DNA of 64,000 nucleotides from Paracentrotus lividus. Taxonomy: Eukaryota > Echinodermata > Echinoidea > Camarodonta > Echinidae. The position numbers were made by a program, and so were the translations under genes. A model generated the notes under the pieces. The model was not told the origin of the DNA, searched no databases, and saw only the letters and a program-made list of their open reading frames with translations. Shown here one piece after another: positions 56,201-64,000 of this stretch (the stretch's first letter is position 1; each line of letters begins with the position of its first letter). The stretch spans positions 19,498,345-19,562,344 of the forward strand of contig CALNVZ010003434.1 in assembly GCA_940671915.1 (NCBI GenBank), in the 5' to 3' direction.

Positions 56201-59200
56201 CTAAATAATGTAATCATAACAAAGAAATTATTGTGAGGTAGTTATTTTATCATTGTGTGGGTATTCAAAAATTACAAGGAGTTGCTTTCCAAAGCACCTA
56301 AACTTTTCTGTCATGTGATCGGTTTTAATCATCTAATCTTCATAAGTACATGTAGTAATAATGAATCAATCGAAGAAGATTTTGAAACCAACTATAATAA
56401 TGGAATATACATCTTCATACGTGATTCATACAAAAGTAATTTGGAATCTTCAATTGTGGAAAAAAATTGTCTCAAAATAGTTGGGAAATGTTTATTACTA
56501 TGATCCTACAGACAGTTGTATGCTGTAGGGTTTCAAAAGAACCAAATTTATAAGAAATTAACTGAATCTTGCTGAGAGTCATATGCACTGAAAATGCATA
56601 TATTTCACTTCATATAAATATTATTTGCCAGAACATTTCAACTGTTTTTGCCATATTATGACTATGAGAACATTTGAAGAGCAATCGTAAGCAGTGGATC
56701 TTTAATAATATTTTTAAAAATTGTTGTAATGGTACATAGACAAAATGGTTATGGTACACCAAATTCCCATGAAAATGGTTTTACAAGATGTACAAGACTT
56801 GAAAGTAATGAGTCAGCAAGCGGCACGGTCAAAAATTTCACGCACTGGAATGGTCGTGGAAAAAGTCAAGGCGGTTGGATTCCACCTCCCAGTAGGAGTA
56901 GGGTTAATGTCATGAAGGTAGGGTGAAATAGCAAGGACAAAATGGGTGAAAGGAATTTATAGGAGCGAAGGTGATCTCACCTGCACTTGTTTCAGCAGCA
57001 CCAGCAGCTTCACCCTTGATACCCATGAGACGTCTGAACTTGGCACTGGTAGCAGAATCACCAAACGATGTCTTCTCCCAGTTGTTGCTTGAATGCACAG
57101 GCTTGGTTTCCTACAAAAGATATGAAGATTTATACATCATGCAAATAATTCACTGGCTGTATTCATTCACCATACACTCATAGTGAAAGCATTGCACATT
57201 TGCAGAAACCATAGACAAAATGGTTAGTTGATTTTGCCTGACTTTTACCCAATTCAGTTTGACAGCTTCAACAAGCATATAAGTTCTTCATTTTCAGAAT
57301 AAATATCAGGTTGCTAAATATTTCAGGGGAGGAGGGCTAGCCACAGGCTATTGAGGGTTTGGGGACCCGAACTGTCATGTTGGCATTATTCCTGCGTTCA
57401 CATACATATACACTTATCACTTATATTATTCAAGAGTAAATTAATGTACTGGATTTTATACTAAAATTTTAAATCTTGAATTTTTCCTACCTCGACTGGC
57501 TTCTTCGATGACCAGAGTTGTTTCCTCTTCTTCTCCTGCTCTGCATAATGGACGGGGTTGACAGCCATAGGATTGTAGAAGTTTGGCACTGCTATGCCTG
57601 TCTGAGCAAGAACCTATGGAATATACAACAAAGATGAATGAAATAATTTTTCAAATGAGGTGGTGATTTGTTGGATTCCGTTGGATTTTTTTTTTTTTCC
57701 TTCAGAAATTACTTTTTGTTCACTACCAGAACAAAATCAAAGTTATATTGATTTCTAATGATTTATTTCTGATCATGATGATAAAAAATACCAGTATTTG
57801 TAGGCAATTATATGCAAAAAAATGATGTTATTTGTACATTTACTCTAATTTTTTTTTATAATTCACTTTCAATCAACTTATTACATCACACCAATATGTA
57901 CATGCATATTAATATTGTCATCCATCATACCCACACATATGTGTACATACAGAAGTTTGACCTGAACTCAGTACTTTCAGGTTGACTGCCATACTATAGG
58001 TGTCAATTTTGGTATATATTCAAAATGTGCGGGAGAAGCAAAAGAAAGAATAAACATAAGATGAACCAAAAATTTGGGGTGGTTGAAAATCAGACAAAAT
58101 TCCAGAGAGGAGCACTGTGACCCCCTCCACCCCCAACCCTCCAGTGTTTGGGAAGAGTAAATTGGCTTACCTGAGCATGAACAGCAGCTGCTGCTGCCTG
58201 CAGAGCTATCTGAGGGTTAACAGTTGATGCAGCAGCCAGAGCTACAGGGTTAGTGGCAGCATTGAGAGCTGCTGCTATTGCTGCTGCTTCTGTGAAGACA
58301 AACACAAAGATAGATTCTCCAGTAACTTGATGCAAGATTCTCTGGGATTGTTTACAATACACGCCCATTAGAATGAGCACAGACACAACCAGATTTTGTT
58401 CTAACAAAATTATTAAAGCTGGTGTATAGTTTCGGGAGAAAGAAAAATTAATTTTGATTCACATTAAGATAAATTATGAAAGATTGAATCCAAGAACTAT
58501 AATAAAGCAAAATTATAGTACTTGAAATCTCGTTGTAGTGTCTTTATTTCATAATATAAGGATAAAAAAGATAAGTCAGGGACCCGTCTCAAGTTAGCGC
58601 TCATGTGGAAAACCAATGGGGATTCTCTTGCATGGGTGTTACACACAGATCGTTTGCACTAATTCACGCCGTAACCTTCGGCGTCCGAACTTGTCAGCAT
58701 GGTCTAAACGGCAGTTAAGTTACCCTTCATTCAAACAATTTCAACAAAATTCATTGGAAATAATGAAAGGAATGTCACAAGATCTCTCACACATATATTT
58801 TAGTGCAATGTGGACAACATGTAACTATATTTGATCGGTTTTGTGCCAATTCCTTTTTTGTTACCAAAACTATACACCAGGTTTAAGCTTGGTCTACTAG
58901 GAACTTTCACTGGGTGTAGACTGTACTTTGTTGGATTTATTCTACAGTGTTTAGGGAGTTTCATTCATTATGCTAGGCATTTTGTGTTGGAGACAGCATA
59001 TGCTTAACAACATGCTTCATGGAGAGCTCCTAAAAAAGTTGACAAAAAGCAACGATGATGCAGCTTGCTGAATCCTGCAATCGACACCCAGCCATGGCTA
59101 CCAGCCGTTACATCAGGTGGGAACCCATGGGCGTTAGGGTGTGCTAGAGAGCGCAGAACCTCCTTGGACATTTTGAAAACTGATGGAAGTGTAGTGTGCA

Positions 59201-62200
59201 CAGACAAGCTGGAAAATTGCATGCTTGACAGTGATAATTGGAGGATACATACTACATGTAGGTCTCTACATATTAGCCCACCTGGTAAGAAGGTACAATA
59301 CATGAATAGACAATTTCACATGTAAGTTGAACCTATTAAGTCACCCTCTTTTGGATGGTGATGTCAAAGGTAGTAAATAATCTGATTGCTAAATAGCTCT
59401 ACTAAGATCATCTTAACAAACCAACCAATATAAACATACCTTTCTGTGCAGAAGCCTTCTTATCTTCCACCTTCTCCTCTTCTTTTGGACCGCTTTTCTT
59501 CAATTCCTCCTTCTCTCTCCCTCTTGAAGCTGTTTGGCACGTTCAATCTCCTTGCCAACTGCTCCTCGTGCGCATCCATGGCCGAGTCACTTTCGATGAA
59601 GAGAACGACCGCCGATGGCGTCTCACGGGGGATCGAGTGCGGGATTCGCGCCTGTACGGCTTTCTGACAAGGCGAGCGCGAACGGGATCGACGACGGCGT
59701 CTGGGCGGCGTCCTGGACCCTGGAGGTCAAGAAATTTTACAGGGAATCAGAGATGGGAAAGTAAGTCTTTTGAGTGATGTTAATAGTTGTTTGGTTCCTT
59801 ATTCCCGTCATTTCAAAAGAACTGGGCGGTGTCCCGGACCCTAGGAGGGTTGAGAAATTTACACTGATTCTGAAATGGAATGTGAGTTCTATGTGTAAAT
59901 TGTTTCTTGTACTCTTTCAAAAGCAGATGCTAATCATATTAAAATGGATGTGCAATGGGAATGTGGTTTTTAATTATAAGAACATGTTAACTGGTGTTAT
60001 TTCCTTGAAATCTACTAGTAAATCCTCATATCTGGTTTTTCAAAAATTGATAAAGGAAATCAACTCATATGTGTTTTATAGAGTTTTACCAGGTGGTCTT
60101 TACAGCAGTTCAATATTGATGAAATTAAATTGAAAATAATCATTAAATTCCAATTGTCATTACATATTCATGTAAGTTTTGGGCATATTTATAGGCTAAA
60201 GAGGAACAATATCTGAACATGGTAATCAAGGAAAATGCATTTCTTAAACTCTACAGCTTTGACATGCATAAGGCTTCCTGACTGTGTATGTTTACATCCA
60301 TTTTAAGAATATTTTTCCATTCAAAAATAGCTTGGAACAAATGGTTATTACCTTGTCCTGCGGCGGGGTGGTGGTGACCTTCTCCTTAGACCTTGAGCGG
60401 GAATCGTGACCTTCCTTTGACCTCGTGGGGACCTCTTCTCTTCCTCCCTTGACCTGCTCCGCTCCTCCGTCTCCCTTAGAAGACCTGACCTTGACCGTGA
60501 TCTTGACAGTGAAACCTTGAGTTGGACCTTGTCCTTTCTCTTTTTCTTGTGGGTGTTGAGCGGCGCTTGCTGAACTTTCTCCTCTGCTCCACTGTCCGTT
60601 CCCAGAAGATAAGCTCAGGCTGCGGGAGTGGCGTGACCGGGCCTGTTGGGGAAAAGGGGCTTAGTTTCAAGGGATAAGCCAACAAAAAGTGTTTAGCGTT
60701 ATCAACAGAAAGAGGAGTAAGGGATAGATTAAAGGGTGGGGGGGGGGGTTGATGTGGTGATCTTATTAAATTAATATATAAGTTCACCTGCTAGAAAGAC
60801 ACATCTTTCACATCAACTAACACGTAACATGTCAGGCAAGTCCCAAATATTTTGTTCTATATGTATGTCACCATTTACATCTACATGTATCTTACTGTCA
60901 TTCTAAAATCTAAAATATTAAATATAGTCATGCTGTGACCGGTTTTGACTCGACTCCAGTTCAAACATGGTCCATTCCAGCAAACAGCCAAGACCCTACG
61001 GCACATATTGTTTGTTCAAGACATCTTGGAACAAATTCTAATACAAATTTTACCATGTCAAATCGACTATTGGTGACACTCAGAGAGCCAATTTCACAAC
61101 ATTCCCTGAATATCTGAAGAACTGAAACTCTGCGACCAGAACAGACAGGATCCAACAATGTGTAATGTAATGCGGGAATCAACTGGACAGAAGGCCTTTC
61201 AGTGCAGGCTATAAAGAAGTGTCTTCGGAAAGTCTTGAAGCATGGTGGTTTCTCAAACACACCAAGTTCCACTTCATGCGTGGGACAATACAGAAATCTC
61301 TTGAATCTTTCTTTACAATTTTTACAAAAATCAATTGACCCTTTCAACAGGATTGATTGATAAATGCCATTGTTGCTCAATGAGTATTTCACCAAATGAA
61401 ATTTTTTAACTATGTCAATACAAGATTTTTTTATTTTTTATTTGTTGGTTAAGCTTTATAGTCGTCTCTTCTTAGGTGTAGCTCGGTGATAAAATGCATT
61501 TTATTTTTAATCCTACAAAAACCTTTCAGCAAAAATCCAAGCTGATGTGCAAAAATCTTGTGAGTTTATCAGATCATTTAAATGAAAACATGAACTCAAT
61601 TAAATTAAATTATCAAGCTGCGGCAAGGACAAAATTCATCGTTTAGGCAGGTTGGTAAAACAGTAAATAATTTTTACCATTTTCAAAACAAACAAACTTG
61701 TGCTCCTTATATTGGCACCATGTTTTTTCACAATATTTCATTTCATTTCATTTATTTATTCAACCATCAATACAAAGTAAAAACCAAATTGATATTTTTA
61801 CCACAAAAAAACGATGGTTTGGTGACCTTGGAGAAAGCAGAGCTTATAAAAAGGGGCCACTAATATTCTGTATGACAAAATAAGATGTTTGTTGATACAT
61901 TCAGCCTCACCAGACTCAACACCTGAACAGATGCCTGATTAATGTGCAGGCACATATCCATGTCCAAATGGAGTCTGTGATTGCAGACTAATGCCTAATT
62001 GGTACAGGACAGCAATGTGCCATCAACTTTATCACATAAATGACCATAATTAAAGGTCGGTCCCTTGTTATGATATTAGTATGACTACATTTACACCTGT
62101 AACACTTGACATGCTTTGGCCGAGGGGACTGCCACAGTTGACTTTTGAAAATAGGAAAGGGACGTAGCCTCAAAGAAAAAATTGGAGGGAGGGCAAAACT

Positions 62201-63270
62201 AAAAATTGTAACGAGTCCAGTCAACCAGTAAGTTTATAAATAATAGGGGACACACAGCACTGTTCCGCCCCTGGATCCGCCAAGTGTTGTGTGTGATCGA
62301 AACTATATGTATCTAAACAACATAGCAGTCTACATGTAGCTTTTCAATCTGCAGTACCGGGTAAATAAAGACTTTAAACATTGTAATCAATGGAAAAGTG
62401 ACATTAAAACAATGTTGGACACTATAAAAGCTAATGTAGTCCACACAGACTGAATGACAAAGTACATTCTCTTCACAACTATGCTCAGTCTCTTACCAGA
62501 CAACTGGACACACACTTACACACCCCATCGGTTATTACCCCCCAAATATTCACCTTGATCTCACCGACATGTCAGTTCCGTTGTGACAGAACCTACGGGT
62601 GGTTCTGGCACCATTGCAGTAGGAGTAGGAGGAGAATGAAGAGTGTAGGTTGTACTGCTATGCTCCCTTGCTAGGGGCCATGGCCGGCCGCTGGTTCACT
62701 CTTCGGCACACACTCTCTTGAAGTTTATCATCGGGCTGAATGCACAATTGGTTTTGGGTACGGCACAAAGCACATTACTACCAACTTTCTTAAGACTTGG
62801 AACTCTCTTTCATACACTTTGATGTTGTTGTAGTGTGTACTGTACATGTATGCGTACATTTTGAACCTCAAAAACGATGCTCTTTTGTGTAAATGGTGAG
62901 AATGTGTATATAAACTTTGACCCCTTTTTCAGAAATTGATCAATGAGATGCATGCATATCAGCAACTTTCATATTTTCATTGATTAAAATACATATTTAC
63001 TAATCAGAAAATTAATGTCTCTTTCATAATTTTTGAACTATTCTTATGCCCCCTACATGTTTCTCTAATTCGTGAAATAACAAACATGCCAGTTTTTCAC
63101 AAATCCTTAATAAACTAAGCATTGTTTGCATCTGATATTGTGAACTCTCATGCTTTATCAAAATAAACGAAATTAGCTGATAATAGTTTGAAACCAACAC
63201 GAGAGACAGACAAAGAGAGAGTTGGAGAGAGAGCTAGAGAGAGAGAGAGGGGGGGGGGGGAAGAAGAGCT

Positions 63271-63316
<46 letters not shown>

Positions 63317-63667
63317 GACAAATTAAGACAGTCACATCTACAAGTGTAAGACACCCACATAGAGAGAAGTGCATACACATGTACATTGTATGCTCGCAAA
63401 GAGCAATATTTTACTAGTGGAATCAACTTTTAAATCCAAACCAAAAATCCCACTTCATCATTATGATGAAGTATGAGAGCATATCAACATGCAACAAAAA
63501 TTTAATGACTGGGACTACATAACACTGAGCCAATTGGAAGGATGATGACCAGTTACCTAGTGAAACTTTAGTTTCATAATTTCATACCTGAGAGGGCTAC
63601 GGCTGCGGCTTGAGAATGGCTACGACTTCGGCTACGGTAACGGGTTTGCGCTTTGTCTTGGAACGAT
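56016..63667 (-). CDS. RSRC2: RSRC2 homologue (Arg/Ser-rich coiled-coil protein 2), multi-exon, 5' end outside window
   Basis: Span of seven recognised coding exons: 63588-63667, 60352-60642, 59440-59712, 58171-58289, 57491-57613, 56981-57110, 56016-56200, all with GT-AG boundaries. Order in the protein: RS-rich N-terminal region; basic coiled coil (KEIERAKQLQE); Ala-rich segment; FYNPMAVNPVHYAEQEKK; a SMAP-like block WEKTSFGDSATSAKFRRLMG; and THTQRSFGLGFG before a short tail. From memory, human RSRC2 has YYNPAAVNPMKFAEQEKK, KFRKLMGIK and THTQRGMGLGF in the same order, so the assignment is firm. The family is nuclear and linked to RNA processing. The last four exons read cleanly. The RS-rich exons need several single-base frame corrections, probably sequence errors. 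The terminal exon has been tandemly copied downstream (55200-56015). Confidence 0.88.
56201..56980 (-). other. RSRC2 intron
   Basis: GT-AG intron. A 65-codon plus-strand frame at 56729-56926 has no recognisable domain. Confidence 0.8.
56981..57110 (-). CDS. RSRC2: RSRC2 exon with SMAP-like block
   Basis: Acceptor CTTTTGTAG and donor GTGAGATCAC. Encodes ETKPVHSSNNWEKTSFGD and SATSAKFRRLMGIKGE. The WEK..FG.....KFR+LMGIK pattern is the most conserved stretch of RSRC2. Phase: ends with one base, completed by GT of the next exon. Confidence 0.92.
57111..57490 (-). other. RSRC2 intron
   Basis: Contains the ~75-bp repeat shared with 52525-52600. Confidence 0.8.
57491..57613 (-). CDS. RSRC2: RSRC2 exon (FYNPMAVNP)
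   Basis: Acceptor TATTCCATAG, donor GTAGGAAAAA. 123 bases, phase 0 at both ends: VLAQTGIAVPNFYNPMAVNP, then VHYAEQEKKRKQLWSSKKPV. Matches the conserved (E/Q)TGIAVPxYYNPxAVNP block. Confidence 0.93.
57614..58170 (-). other. RSRC2 intron
   Basis: AT-rich; nothing else seen. Confidence 0.75.
58171..58289 (-). CDS. RSRC2: RSRC2 Ala-rich exon
   Basis: Acceptor TGTCTTCACAG, donor GTAAGCC. 119 bases: AAAIAAALNAATNPVALAAA, then STVNPQIALQAAAAAVHAQ. The Ala/Gln-rich segment precedes TGIAVP as in vertebrate RSRC2. Confidence 0.9.
58290..59439 (-). other. RSRC2 intron
   Basis: No nested gene recognised. Overlapping frames on both strands at 59004-59325 show no family signature. Confidence 0.7.
59440..59712 (-). 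CDS. RSRC2: RSRC2 exon: end of RS domain and coiled coil
   Basis: Donor GTATGTTT after CAGAAAG; acceptor TCCAG/GACGCCG is chosen because it joins the previous exon as RT+RTPPRRRRRSRSRSP. An acceptor 7 bases upstream is possible. Pieces in shifting frames: RSPVRRHRRSFSS, ESDSAMDAHEEQLA, KEIERAKQLQE, EELKKSGPKEEEKVEDKK. About four one-base corrections are needed (near 59660, 59598, 59555 and 59530). The last frame joins the Ala-rich exon in phase. Confidence 0.8.
59701..59893 (-). repeat. duplicated exon/intron junction
   Basis: 59701-59770 and 59823-59893 are ~70-bp near-copies (CTGGGCGGCGTCCTGGACCC against CTGGGCGGTGTCCCGGACCC, then GAAATTT and GAAATGG similarities). The second copy lies in the upstream intron and repeats the acceptor context. 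Confidence 0.75.
60352..60642 (-). CDS. RSRC2: RSRC2 RS-rich exon
   Basis: Acceptor TTTTCCCCAACAG, donor AAG/GTAATAACC. 291 bases. RS-type peptides appear in all three frames in turn: ARSRHSRSLSLSSGN; RRKFSKRRSTPTRKRERTRS; SLSRSRSRSG and EERSRSREEEKRSPRG; DSRSRSKE; LRRRSPPPRRRTR. One frame is open throughout but loses the RS character, so single-base sequence errors are likely. Confidence 0.75.
61737..61860 (-). mobile_element. LINE 3' end fragment
   Basis: Minus strand ends GAATAAATAAATGAAATGAA, a CR1/L2-style tail like that at 27131 and 30765, preceded by a short 3' UTR-like stretch. No coding remains. Confidence 0.45.
63185..63312. repeat. (GA)n microsatellite with G-run
   Basis: GAGAGA tract with interruptions and a G-run at 63249-63260. 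Produces poly-Ser/Leu frames of no meaning. Confidence 0.95.
63588..63667 (-). CDS. RSRC2: RSRC2 RS-rich exon (most upstream seen)
   Basis: Acceptor TTTCTTCACCCAG, donor CTCAG/GTATGAAA. Encodes SFQDKAQTRYRSRSRSHS and, after a one-base shift, SRSRSPL. Upstream exons and the start codon lie beyond the window. Confidence 0.75.
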
Positions 63668-63966
63668 CTGGGTGAAGAAAAGTAAAAAATTTGAACAAGG
63701 ATCCTGATAGGTTAACCCTCTCATTACCTGGTCGCCTTTGGCACCATAGAACACTGGTGACAAGGGAAACTGCAATTTAGTGCTGTATTGCAAGAAAGTG
63801 CCTCTCTGGTTCAGTTATATACGTTGGAAAAGCTGGAAACGGTATTTTTCAACATGTATGCAACACTAGGGGTATTGCTTGAGTTATCTTTTTGAAAATT
63901 TGAAATGAAGTGAGAGAATCCAGTTTTCAGAAAGAGTGCCTGGTACGAGAGGTTAATATTGATTTG
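63668..63966. other. upstream RSRC2 intron, continues beyond window
   Basis: No further exon recognised. Minus-strand frame 63811-63999 shows no RS character. Confidence 0.4.
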
Positions 63967-63968
63967 CA

Positions 63969-64000
63969 ATTGATTGTAACTCTTTATGTTACAGGGCAAT
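63969..64000. mobile_element. partial terminus of the CCCTGTAA MITE family
   Basis: Ends GTTACAGGGCAAT preceded by TTGATTGTAACTCTTTAT, resembling the right end of 15664-15899 with an internal loss. Cut by the window edge. Confidence 0.4.

Larger units (their letters stand above)
60643..63587 (-). other. long RSRC2 intron
   Basis: About 2.9 kb. Contains a G-run at 60738-60749, an unrecognised 144-codon minus-strand frame at 60961-61395, a LINE tail at 61737, and a GA microsatellite at 63185-63312. A weak extra exon near 62577-62616 cannot be excluded. Confidence 0.6.

Noticed and set aside
59004..59325. Overlapping ~90-codon frames on both strands in an intron
   Set aside because: No recognisable domain; opposite frames overlap fully, as expected by chance.
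60961..61395. 144-codon minus-strand frame inside an RSRC2 intron
   Set aside because: No recognisable domain, also partly open on the opposite strand, and no splice or promoter support; left as unproven.
62577..62616. Possible 40-nt RSRC2 exon (acceptor GGTGCCAG, donor GTGAGATC)
   Set aside because: Splice signals are fair but the peptide lacks RS character and matches nothing known in RSRC2.

Overview
The window is eukaryotic nuclear DNA. It is AT-rich, has long non-coding stretches, intronless GPCR genes and one multi-exon gene with normal GT-AG introns. It is packed with LINE remnants and terminal-inverted-repeat (TIR) transposons. The repeat types and the divergent aminergic receptors suggest a marine invertebrate, probably a deuterostome such as an echinoderm; this is an inference and no species marker was seen. 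A 25-base run of N, a near-perfect 3.6-kb duplication and single-base frameshifts in a conserved gene mark this as draft assembly.

Layout. 0-7.5 kb: small TIR elements, a microsatellite-cored element and LINE 3' ends, one of them triplicated. 7.9-9.5 kb: intronless aminergic receptor gene 1, minus strand. 10-22.7 kb: mostly non-coding, with several MITEs, two LINE fragments and a 1.29-kb giant palindrome. 22.7-36.4 kb: nested repeats. A mariner-type element sits inside a plus-strand LINE, followed by a 3.6-kb direct duplication (probably an assembly artefact), a degenerate minus-strand LINE with endonuclease and RT motifs, and an unknown element carrying seven GTAACGTAACTAAC-like motifs. 36.4-39.9 kb: palindromes and TA-flanked MITEs. 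40.1-41.4 kb: receptor gene 2, a paralogue of gene 1 on the same strand, with a TATA box upstream. 42.8-48.6 kb: two copies of a GGGGAGACCGGG-ended MITE. One is split by a 3.9-kb foldback element made of about 17 units, most of them carrying a palindromic YY1-like site. 48.6-55.2 kb: non-coding, with a small hAT-like element showing an 8-bp target duplication and several simple repeats. 55.2-63.7 kb: an RSRC2 homologue on the minus strand with seven exons visible, its 5' end beyond the window. Its last coding segment has been tandemly copied about seven or eight times just downstream of the stop.

Genes. The two receptors are tandem paralogues (same strand, 32 kb apart) that differ at the DRY motif and in the TM6 binding pocket. 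RSRC2 is a nuclear Arg/Ser-rich protein linked to RNA processing; nothing connects it functionally to the receptors. Everything else recognised is mobile or simple-sequence DNA. The most unusual structures are the downstream copies of the RSRC2 terminal exon and the YY1-site foldback element.
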